Shown: positions 15,948 to 27,300 of the stretch, in pieces
How the letters are laid out: each line of letters begins with the position of its first letter
Numbering within the stretch: the stretch's first letter is position 1
IMG/VR virus record: IMGVR_UViG_3300021139_000041
Location: 1-40,626 of that record
Length of the DNA stretch: 40,626 bases
Strand: one strand, 5' to 3'
Origin: a virus
The notes under the pieces: model-generated
What the model saw: the letters and a program-made list of their open reading frames with translations, nothing else
Told to the model about the DNA's origin: nothing
Database searches by the model: none
Position numbers and translations under genes: made by a program

Positions 15948-17594
15948 TTAGTTCAAATTAAATTGTAAATAAATGTCTCCGTTACTGCCACTGCCTGGAT
16001 TGGGTGGAGCAGATCCAAAGGTAATTTTTGGCCCAGTTCCGCTTGTGCTACTGGTATATAATGTTGGTTCCACAGTTGCTAAAGTTCCTGCAACAAAAGC
16101 AGTAGTTGCTAACAGTTGGCTGTTATCTCCCAAGGCCGGAGTTGATGCTGCTGGCGATCCTGTAAATGTAGGACTATCTATGTTGGCCTTTAACGCTAAT
16201 CCGTTTGCAAGCCCTGACGAAGACGAATTTGCTAGATTGTTTATGGCACTAGACAATGCTCCTATTATGAGGTTGGCTACATTGCTGACAAACTGTGTAG
16301 TTGCAATATTGGTGCTTGCATCTAAATCAGGAGTGGTAACTGCCTTGGGACTTCCAGTCAAAACTGGTGAGTTTAATGGTGCCAACAAAGGAAGCACATT
16401 GGCCACTATGTTGTTGATGCTTGCTATAACTGTAGCGATGTTAGAGTTAATAGATGCAACATCTGCATGCTCGGCAGCAATTACTCCAGCAATATTTGAG
16501 TTTAGACTGGCCACTGTTGTGACTAAATTGGAATTTATAACATTTTGTACTGAAGCAATATTGGCAAAGTAGTCACTGCGTAAAGTAGCAACTGCTGTAT
16601 TGATTGTGCTTATTTGCGCTGCCACATTTGACTCAACAGGAGCTAACGAGTTATCAACATACTGCTTGGTGGCTACACCCAAAGGCAAAGCAGGATCATT
16701 TGCTACTGTGATCAATCCTGTAGTACCATTTATGGTCAATGATGGTACTCCAACTAATGCTGGAGTATTGGTATAAATTTGTACTCCACTATTTAAACTG
16801 TTATTTTTTATTATCAGCGGCCCTGCGCCAGCAGAAATTGTTGCGTTTGTGACATTGAGATTGGCGCCAACTGTGACTGTTGCCCCAAAACTAGTGGCAA
16901 TATCATTTCTAGCATAGTTGATGGCTGCAACATTACCCAGTGCAAGACTATTTGTAGCATTGCCAGTAAACACCATGGTGTTGGCAATATTCACACCAGG
17001 GTTAATGGTTAAAAATGCATTATAGGGAGCAGCAGTTGCTGGACTCAAGTTAAACGTTGCATCATAGCTGGTGACACTGACCAAGTTGTTGTTGCTATAT
17101 GTGCCAACAACTACGTGTGTGTTTCCCGAAGTGTCAGTTACAGTATCGGCGTATGCACCACTTTTTAATTGTCCAGGCACATAGTTTGGCCCTATTAGAT
17201 ACCATGTGGTGCCGTTCCATGCACGTAACTGCTGATTGGTTGTATCCCACCATTGGTCTCCTGTATGTACAGTTATATTTCCCAATGTCCTTGGATCTAT
17301 GCTAGATGCAAGGCGGCCGCTAACCGGATTCCAATTTATACTATCATATGATTTTATTGTTGCATTACCAGAATCGTACCACAGTGTTCCTGTTATTGGA
17401 TTGTATCCAATACTCTGTCCTGGTGGAATTGAATCTGCAAAATTTTCTAATAGGCGTACAAAATTGTCGTTCTGCAACAATCCATATCCAGTATAATTGC
17501 GACCAATCAAGGTCAGGCCGGTACTAGAATCTGTTGTTCCATCTAAAAGTGTTAGTAAAACGTTTCCGCTGGTGGTGTTAATTGTGTAACTCAT
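15948..17594 (-). CDS. Tail fibre-like protein A
   Basis: The 548-residue protein has the shared fibre N-terminus (LTLIGRNYTGYGLLQNDNF, LLENFAD, GTLWYD). After ATKQYVDNSLAP comes a heptad-like helical stretch (about residues 310-400), then two copies of a known fibre repeat: SPVLTGSPKAVTTPD with IATTQFV (about 406-436) and SPTFTGSPAASTPALG with LATTAFV (about 470-500). The coiled coil implies a trimer. It ends DIYLQFNLN, a common fibre ending. It starts four bases after the small structural gene at 17599-18303. Confidence 0.75.
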   Translation of the reverse strand: MSYTINTTSGNVLLTLLDGTTDSSTGLTLIGRNYTGYGLLQNDNFVRLLENFADSIPPGQSIGYNPITGTLWYDSGNATIKSYDSINWNPVSGRLASSIDPRTLGNITVHTGDQWWDTTNQQLRAWNGTTWYLIGPNYVPGQLKSGAYADTVTDTSGNTHVVVGTYSNNNLVSVTSYDATFNLSPATAAPYNAFLTINPGVNIANTMVFTGNATNSLALGNVAAINYARNDIATSFGATVTVGANLNVTNATISAGAGPLIIKNNSLNSGVQIYTNTPALVGVPSLTINGTTGLITVANDPALPLGVATKQYVDNSLAPVESNVAAQISTINTAVATLRSDYFANIASVQNVINSNLVTTVASLNSNIAGVIAAEHADVASINSNIATVIASINNIVANVLPLLAPLNSPVLTGSPKAVTTPDLDASTNIATTQFVSNVANLIIGALSSAINNLANSSSSGLANGLALKANIDSPTFTGSPAASTPALGDNSQLLATTAFVAGTLATVEPTLYTSSTSGTGPKITFGSAPPNPGSGSNGDIYLQFNLN

Positions 17595-17598
17595 TGCA

Positions 17599-18303
17599 TT
17601 ATCCTAGAGTGCTTAGATTGGTTAAAGTTTGAATACGCACTGTATAGTCAATTTGAATAAGTCGGTTCAAGGCTTTTTGCACCGGATGAAACACAACATG
17701 AGTCAATAACAATCCAGTTGATAACAATCCCACAGTGCCGTCAGTGCTGGCGCCTCGTAATCCTAGCTCATCAAACACATATTCTCCATTGAGATCGGTG
17801 CTGTTATCAAATGCCTGTTGTCCACTGGGCTCGCCGTAGTCAAGCAAACAACTTACCAATATATCAGTATACACTGTGCCTGGAATGTGTGTTGCACTCA
17901 TGTAATTGTTTACTGGATCAGGGTTGGCAATTGAGGTGTTGTCCACAATCTTGCTGTAAGTGGGATTATACAAATTTGCGTTTTGCCCTGTAGTATTGGT
18001 GGGCAAATATGTAATGATGCCTGTTGGATCAACGCTGGTGCCGCCGTTACCAAAATTCATTTCATATATGAAATTTTGACTTTTGTTTGCGATACTGTTT
18101 GCTAGAGCCACGCTCATGTTCTCGTAGTGAATTGCATTGAACTTGTCACGTAACACAATTGGATTTGCGCGATCTGTTACATCACTGATCTTGATGTGCC
18201 CTCTAACATAAATTCCTGTTGATTCATTGGGGCTTTTTTGGTTATTTTCCACTGGTTTTTCCTCTATTTTTTGCGGGGTTGGGTCATTATTGTTATTTAT
18301 CAT
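17599..18303 (-). CDS. Baseplate or tail-associated structural protein
   Basis: The 234-residue protein has a charged, disordered N-terminus (about 28 residues), then GIYVRGHIKISDVTDRANPIV, LRDKFNAIHYENMSVALAN and NFIYEMNFGNGG. A conserved GHI-I-D plus NAIHYENMS pattern is familiar from phage virion proteins but has no assigned activity that I know. Its position between the giant baseplate protein (ATGA overlap) and the first fibre suggests a connector between baseplate and fibres, in the slot where T4 has gp8 to gp11. Assignment to one of those is not supported by visible similarity. Confidence 0.6.
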   Translation of the reverse strand: MINNNNDPTPQKIEEKPVENNQKSPNESTGIYVRGHIKISDVTDRANPIVLRDKFNAIHYENMSVALANSIANKSQNFIYEMNFGNGGTSVDPTGIITYLPTNTTGQNANLYNPTYSKIVDNTSIANPDPVNNYMSATHIPGTVYTDILVSCLLDYGEPSGQQAFDNSTDLNGEYVFDELGLRGASTDGTVGLLSTGLLLTHVVFHPVQKALNRLIQIDYTVRIQTLTNLSTLG

Positions 18304-21300
18304 GGGGCGAATCCTCCTCTAGATGCTTTCAGGAATGTGGCCTGTACGCCTGTTTGGCTGTCTAGTGTATGTCCGTTTGACGGAGTTCCGTTTCCTCTAG
18401 AGTACCAAATATTGCCTTGTACCAGACTGGTACCTGCTGCAACTGTGGTTTGTCCGTCTATGTTTACTTTTCCAAGTATGTAAGCGGTGTTGACATAGGC
18501 CGATGTCACGTTGTTGTTGATGTATATTGGACTTGTGGTATTGTCAAATCCCACTCCGGTAGTGGTTAGATTTGCAGTCCATGAGCTACCGGTCCAGTAA
18601 TACAATTGATTGGTAGTGGTGTTATACCATTGATCATACGGTTGCAACACATTGGCCGTTGTGGTGTAATTGCTCAAATTACCGTTAAAATACACAGTTG
18701 AATTTGCTGATGTTGTGATATTTGATGAAATATTTGATTGGCTAGATATATTGGCAAAATATGCTGAATATACATTGCCCAACACAGTGTAAACATTACC
18801 ATTGTATTGCAACACACTGCCCACAGTGAACACAGTGTTTGAACTCCAACTTGGAATGGTCACGTTTGGACGTGTGGTAGGCGCCGAGCTGGCAGTGATG
18901 ACAAAGGGCTCGTCTCCGCCATCGGCATCAAATCCCAGATTGCTATCAAACACCTCAGGCAAGCCCTGCAGAGTGCCCGCAGTTATGATAACTGGTACTA
19001 CATTGGAATTGGTAACAGTTTGTAAAGCTCGCATCGTAACTGTGTTGGCTGTGTTTCCAGCGAACAAGTAGATCACATTGGCCGTCACATTGGCAAAATT
19101 TGCACCGTACACATTGCCAGTGGCTTGATAGCTGGCACCATTGTAGTAGAAGGTGCTGCCCGACATTATTGTGGTGTTGTTGGGAGTCCACACATTGGAT
19201 ATTGTTCTAATCTGTGTCAATACATCACCAATGTTGGCACTGATTGTTCCGTTGATGCGCAGGCCATATGACACATAGTCAGTCATGGTGTAGGTGTTTG
19301 CATAAGTCAGTTGCAGATTCTTGGTAGCAGTACCAGGAATTGATTGTAGTATACTGGAGTCAACCACATAAGAATTGGCCACGTGTCGTGTTGCTACATT
19401 GCCCACGAATGCAAATTGAATATTTGCGCTGATGCTGGCAAATCCCGAATCAGTTCCACTAGTGACATAAGTGAGATTGGAGCTGATGTTGGCAAACGTG
19501 CTACTATAAACATTTCCTGTAACCACGTAGGTGTTGTTATTGAAGTACACATACTCGCCCACAGAAATAGTGGCGTTTAACGGAGTCCATGGTATGTTGT
19601 AAGCCCAAGTATTACCGGTTGTAACATAAGTGTTTCCTTGGTAATAAATGTAAGCACCAACCGGATAGTTGGCAAACGTGTGCCAATTGTTTATGGTCAA
19701 TGTGGTTGGGGCAGTGCCGTCCACCGCACGTCTTATTTGTCCAAGACTGTTAATACTGATTTGAGTGGTATTTGCTGCTATTGATGCAAATGTGCTGGCA
19801 TAAACATTACCAGTGGTCAAATAAGTATTGCCACCATAACTGATGACACGATCTGTTGCCACCACTAGATTTGGTGTCCAAGCAGTACCTGGTTCAGTTA
19901 TGTAATTTCTATAATAAGTGATTTTTTCACCATTAATAAACACCACCCCAGGAATTCCCAGAGCCGGATTTGGCGTTGGCAACACTTCGGCATTGACCAC
20001 GTTGATAAATTTATCAGTGATCAATAAATCTTTGGCCAATTGTGTTTTTGCAGTACCAATTCGATAGTAACTTGAATTGCCGTTCATGTCATCAAATATT
20101 CTAAAGGCCAAGTTACTGCCGTCATTTGTAAACACTTCGAGATTGAGTGCGTCGTATACACGTCCAGGAACCAGCTCTTCAGGTGCATGACTGTTGTAGG
20201 TGTCGTAGTAGGCGCCCCCGTCAATCTGTATATCTCCAGGATTGACTCCAAATACATTGCTGTAAAAACTCTTGATGTTGGTGTCGTACTGTGTGCCTAT
20301 GTAGGTGTTGCCGTCAACTATCACGCCAGGATAATCAATACCAGACTGATACAGTGCCAAGTTAACGTTGCCGTTAAATGCAGTGATTCTATCATTGGCT
20401 GTATTAAAATTGCTTGCAGAGATTGAGGTAATATTTGCAGTCGGGAACACAATATTGCTGCCTACATTGTAGGTATTGCTCAATTGATACAACAAACCGT
20501 TATTGACTATAATGGAGTTGGCATTGATTGTGGTGTTTGCAGTAACATTGTCCCAGAATACAAAAGTATTGGAATTTGTGTAGTCCAAGCGATCAAATCG
20601 CATTGTGGTAGAGATACTACGTACCAAGTTGTGACCCATGTTGTTTCCAACAAATACATTTCGCAATACTGCATAGGCCACTGCGCCAGTTCCAACGCCG
20701 TTTATGATGACTTCGGGTTCTGAAGTAAATCCCGCTCCCGGAGTCAACACTGTGATACTAGCAATGCCGCCAGCAGCGTTCACTGTGGCTACTGCGGTTA
20801 CACCTTGGCCTCCGCCACCTTTGACCACAATTTGTGGTGCAAACAAATATCCAGTACCAGGAGATTTAACAACTATATCGGCCACTTGATATTTGTAATT
20901 GTTCAGCCATTGACGGTACACTCCGGTTTGATATATTGTAGAGTCATAGGATTGTGTGCCTGTTGGACTACGATAAATGCCTAGAGTGGCGTCCCAATAT
21001 GGTGGTAAATCAAAATCTGTAATATCTCCGTTGTAGTAGTCATTGCCAATGTAGTCAACAACAAACTCTCGAACCAAAGTTCTATAGGGCTTGACTTCGT
21101 TGATATAATCCAAATAGAAGGTTTGGTTGTCAGGGATATAACTTGGGAATTCTTGCAGTTTACGAATGCGTTGTGTTGCACTTATAAAACTGGTTTTGAA
21201 TACCCAATCCAAATTCTTTTGCTCAGTGAGAATGTAATTGATCATGGCAAAGAAGATGTTGTTGTATTCATTTACCAAGTCATCAATGAATATGTTATCT

Positions 21301-24300
21301 TGCATGGCCAGCAATATATGGCGCAGTTCAACTTGAGCATAGGACTCAAATAAATTGGTTGTGTTTATTTGTATTGTACCATTTTCAATTCCTACTAGGT
21401 TTCGATTCAAATTGTTGTCAATGTAGTAAATTACAAAATTATCATTACCGGCATTCAATACTTTGACATAGGTGTTTGCAGTCAATGTCAGTTTGCCTAG
21501 TTCCAACAAGTTGGCCACTGTTAGATCTGGCGTGCGGCTTGAATTGTAGTTGGCGTCATACCAATCAATATAGTTCCAATACAGATTGGTTTTATAACTT
21601 TGTGCCATAGTGGGCACTGTGCCAAATGTCAATTCTCCGGCAACTGTTTGTAAAGTATAAATTGTCCAACGTCCTTGGCTGTTTGCATCGTTGGTTACCA
21701 GAACTTGATAGCCAGGTGACAAGTTGGTTGTGTCTATATAAGCCAATTCATCAACAGAATTTACTGTCAAGTTGTACTGTTTTGATCCTGGTGTTGGGAT
21801 GGATTCACTGCTGTTTAGCAGTGTCAATGATTTTCTCTCTACCACAGGATACGCCGCCAGCAAAGGATTTACTATACTAAAGTAATTTTGTAGCGCCAAC
21901 ACACGATTCATGATCATTGTTTGTATTGGACGATTACCAATGCCGTAACGCTGGCTCGGGATCAGCGCAGGATTGGGCACAACATTTCCGTATGTGTCTA
22001 TGCCAGCCAAGCTATCAATCAGTTTGGTGAGAATGGACTTTGGAATTTGACTGCTGGAATTGCCCTGTTGTACCAATTGGTATTCGCTATGCACCAAGTT
22101 TGGTGTTGTGGTTTGACTGCCTAGTTGTAGTACAGTTTTTTGTCCGGTGAGTAAGCCATCAACATTGTATAACGCAACAGTGTCGTTGCGCAGTATTGTG
22201 GCGTAGGGAATTCCCTGTGATTGTGGGTTTTCTATTGCTTCCGCAATTGACAACACACTGTTAAATTTGCCCTGTTTAGTAGCAATGGTGTCTATGCCTT
22301 TGACCCAGAAGTAATAGTGCAATTTCACCATGCCATTGGCAGTGGCGTATCCATAAGAACTGTAGGCACTGTCATCAGTGGCTAAAGGTGTTCCTGAATA
22401 GCCATGTGCCACATACTGGCTTGGCGGCACTGTGCTTTCTACCCATTGATAAATGTCGATACTGCTGCCCGGGAACATCTGTCCCCAATGATTTAATCGG
22501 TAAATGAGATCATCTTGTTCGTAGTCAATAAATCTCACAGTGCTTAGATCCCACCATATCTGTCCCACCTGTTGTGGGCCCCAATATAGGTCAGCATATA
22601 TAGTGCCTGTGCCGTTGTTGTATTTTGCTGGATCAACTTCAAGTTTGTAATCTATATCAGTTTCCACCGAGCTCAATACTTTGCCCTTCTTGGGATCAAT
22701 ATAGTCCAATGCTGCCAAAATATTGTTGTTGGTTAGATTGTACAAAAATGTTCTGCTGATGCTGTTAATATCCACCTGCGCAGTTTGTTGTCTTGTCAAA
22801 TTCCAATATGTTGCTCTAGCAGGATTTACAAATATCACTACTTCGCCGGCGTTGTTCTTGTATCCAGGCGCACCCGCCACAGCCACTGCACGAGACACGT
22901 CAAGACTGCTTCCGTACATGTCTCCGGCCTCTAGTGGAGTTTCAAGTTCTCTTGTGTACAAGTAGGTGCCAACATCGTTTGCCACCAAGGTGTTGATGAA
23001 TGGCTCAAACATGTATACTGCGCCAGAGTTTTGTATGTAGTCAATGAAATTGGTTGTACTAGCATCAATGGTGAGTGCAGTATTGTCAAATGTGGTGTGT
23101 TCTTCTGCGGCTGATCCTTGACTGCCAATGCCAAGCACTGTGCCATCTGAGCTTACACTAACACTAACACCAAATTGTCCTATTTCGTTATTGGGGTGTG
23201 CAATAACAGCCGAACGCACATATTGTCCACCGGTGTTGCGTACCCAACGCTCAACTACACCGTTGAGGTATCCTGATGCCGTTGATCCTGGAGCTCCTAC
23301 AAACAAATTCCCGCCGGTACTGTCAATGGCAATTGATGTTCCAAAGTTTGCATTTTGATTGTTGTGTAAACTTGTTATAGTTTGCAGTAATGTGATTGAA
23401 CCAGTGTTTGTGTTGTTTTGATAGATGTAAACATTACCAGCACCAACGTTGCCGTTTGTGGCCTTGGGGTCTGCAACAAACAACAACGAACCATTGTTAT
23501 TGGTTTTTATAACATTGCCCCAACTTGCAGTTGCTCCACTGACGCTATTGATTACCGAATACGACTCGTAAACAGTTTCGGGTTGGGTGGCATTGAACGA
23601 CACCACAGTGTCTAGTCCACTAGCAAAAACCCATGTTTCATCAGCACTGATTGCAACACTCTTACCAAATCCCACATTTGCGTTGCTGTAAAATCCTTGC
23701 CCTGTTATCAATTGCCCAACGTTGTTTACAAAATCAACTTGGTACATTTGTACATAATTAGAGCCGGGTGCACCTATCACCACGGTGTTGCCCTGTGTGT
23801 CAATACTTGCACCAAATTTTACATCAGGAGTAAATTCTCCACTCAGTATACTGTCAAGTTGATATGCACCATTGTTGATGCCATAGATTTGCACAGTGTT
23901 GTTGCCTGGATTTCCAACATATACCATTCCGGTAGTACTGTTTACCTTCACTGCAGAGCCATAGTTGTTGTTGGCCACGTTGCCATAATACGAATATGTT
24001 TTGACTGCGGTGTTGCTCAACCAGGGATTGTTAAAGGTGTATGTTCCCCACCCATTAGCAGTGGCGTTGTTGACCCAAACATGATCATTGTTGAGCCAGC
24101 CATTTTTAGGTGGCGCGATTGATGCCAAATTAGCAGTTGTTTGATATCTTGCCGAGCGTAGCGCATACACAATGCCCGATCCGGTATAAGATCTAACTCG
24201 AATCAAGGGCACAAGTGCATCTTTGTTGGTGATAGCAATTGTGACATTTAGAGAATTTATCACACGCACAATTTGGTACACGTTGTCCATGTTGTGACCA

Positions 24301-27300
24301 AAATCTTTCAATATGAATACATCATCTGCCTCAAACGAATGTGCTGCATTGAATGTTATTGTGGCATAATTGTCTAGGGTGTAGGTGACTTGAGTAGCAG
24401 TCAAGTCAGTTTCGCAAACTCTCAGTATGTCCCATTGTCCAACATAATTATGAGCTATCCAAACTTTATTGCCAATTCCCACAGTGTTCACTGGTTGAGT
24501 CCATTGGGCAATATCGTAAATTGCATAATCTACATCGTTTAAATTCATGTAACCAGCATCGGGCATGTCGGTCGGATACACAGTAACGGCTCGATTATTG
24601 TAAATTGAAGTCACAGTACTGGCCAAATTGCTGGCGTTATAAACATTGCCAAGGGCTCCGGCAGCAGCGTTTCCATTTAGATTTACAATAATATTTGCAT
24701 TGCTGAATGTGCTGTTGCTAGTGAATGCCACAGGATTGGTTGTGAATATGTTTTGATCCAACACAAACTCTTTGAATGTATTAGAATTCAATCCACCGTA
24801 TTTTCCAACTTGAAACGCCCATTCTTCGTACACAGTGATGTTGCCCTGTACGTTATTGAAGGTGGCCGTAGTCAAAGCATTTACTGAATTGATAGTGCCT
24901 TTTTGTTTGATAAAGCCTTGATAGAATTTTGTCTGCGCGGGAATGGTCAAGCCAAGATCAGTTAGATAGTTGCGCTCTCTAAAGCCAATCAAGCCAGCAC
25001 TGTAGTTTTGGAATGTGTCTTCCAGTGGTGGTAAATCCACATCATAAAAATTAATAAACTTTTGAGCGTTGTGTGCAAAGTTTGGCAACATTCCGGTTTG
25101 AATACTGTTTTGCAAAATCTGTGTCCACACTGCAAGATTAAATGACTGGCTTGCAGGAACATCCGCAGTGGCAGTGTAATAGAAATTGTTGTACTTGACA
25201 ATATCGCCCAATTTGTAATCTGTGCCCGGGCTCCAGAGTGCAATAGTGGGATCGCTGTAGATGTAACCAGGTGCACTCAATGATCCGTTCCAAAAGCCGG
25301 TTTTGGATCCAAACAGTTTGAGTCTGTATTGACGAGACCCTTGGCTGGGAATATAGATTATGTCTCCAAAGTCATCCACGTTATCAAACACCAACACATG
25401 CTCGTACTGCACCAGATTTAGCTTGGCATAACAGATGATGGAATTGTCCAGTGTTGTAACTGTAAACACATTGGGCGTCAATTTACCAGCTGTTTCAGCT
25501 CCAGAATCTTTTCTTTGTACATTATAATTGTTGGGCTTGATGGGTATGAAGTCTTGGTTCAACAGTTTGTTGCCGTTATCGGTGTTGGTGATTTCGTCAA
25601 CAACCGATGCTATGCTTTGCAGTTTAAGACCAGTGGCCGCGGGATTTAGTACAATTACATTTCCCTCGCCCCAACCCTGTTGGCTCCAGTACATGAATTC
25701 TTGTACACTGAGATCCCAATTTTGCGGCAAGCCAAGATCGGTATTGAAATCTTCAAATACAAATCCTAAGTCTGACAAATATCGTCCATAGCCCACTATG
25801 AAATCCACAGTTTGTTGTACACTTCTAAACACAGTGCCATACGGGATAATGGTTCTTACTCCGGTATTTTCGTTGTAGGTTTTTACAGATTCGCCATTGA
25901 CTGTGACCGCAGTGGTGTTGTTGTTTATCAGGCTGGGGTAAATTACAAAGTAGGGACGTGAAGGGTTATATCCAGACACGCTATAGCCTGTTCCGGTATT
26001 TTCAATCACAATCGCACTGTATTCAGCAACACCAATTGGAGTTGATTTGTTCAAGTAAACACTGTAATTGTTATTGGGAATAATAACACTAGAACTAGTT
26101 GAACCTGGGCTTGTTTGCTCGGCCGACACTGTCAATAAATCTTTATCGGTGTAGCCGGAAATTTTATAGTTCAACTGTACAGATAAATTTGTAAAATAGT
26201 TGTTCAAGAACGACAACGGATCCATGCCTAGATTTTTGATATTGTCAGCAATCCAATTAACATATCCACTGGTGCGTTGTACAGTTGTACCTGTGTCAAA
26301 CCCGTTGATCTTTAGGATTGAGGGTTTGATTTTTTGATTGTCCAACTGACTGAAATAGCCAGTGATGGGGTTTTTGTAAAAAGAACTGGTGTCAAATTGT
26401 GTAGCAAAATACTGTGCAGGTTTTGTAATTGCCAATGTGGCTTGCACAGCATATGGATAATCGCTGCTGCGTCTCCATGCAGACTCGGCGGGACCTTGTT
26501 GTCCTGATGCAAAGTTGGCCGAAGCGTATGACGCATTCAACTGTGATATTAAAGGAATCTCTATTGGAGACAACAAATCGCCTGAGCTATCCACTGGAAT
26601 AAAACTCAACAAATTGGGTCTAACATAGCGCGAGTCTGTGTAAGGTTCATTGTTGTTCCAAATGTAGCCTTGACTCAAATCACTCCATAGCAGTGTGTTA
26701 CCGCTGGTGTAGGGCGCAGGTCCATAACGTGTTGTCCACCAACTTGGCATGCTACTAAAGCCCAACATTCTCCAAGGAGTCAAGTTGGGAGTGTCTGTGT
26801 CAAACCAATAGTTATAGATTGCACGCCAGCTGCCTTGCAAGTAGTCTCCGCTGACTGAATCGGGAAATTGTGCATAATTCCAAGTCCAGGGATTGTTTGC
26901 ATCATACGAGGTGTTCGACGAGTAATCCACATTGTTGGTGCCGGCCCAGCTCAAAAAGTTTTGTCCTAGAATTTGATTGTACTCTAGTAAACTGTAGTCG
27001 GTTTTTCTAAAGCGTCCCGGAATCACATCATCTAAATTAATAGCGTTATTGGCGTAGTTGGCCTTGATGTTGTTGTAGATTCTCAACTCTAGTTCAAGCA
27101 AGAACTGATCTCTAAAGTCGCCAAATGCCGGAGTGATACTGCCGTCATGTCCCTGTATCACCATGGTTGGAGTTTGATACGTGGTGTCTAAATAAAGTTC
27201 TGGGGCAAACTTGGGATACAGTCCCAATTTGCTAGGTGTTTCAGGAATATAATTTCCATCAGTATTGGCGTAATCACGTATGAGAATGGTGTCACCTACG

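Noticed and set aside
18735-19850. Repeats resembling a CRISPR array
   Set aside because: The units are degenerate, in frame and of unequal spacing; they are protein repeats of the giant gene.
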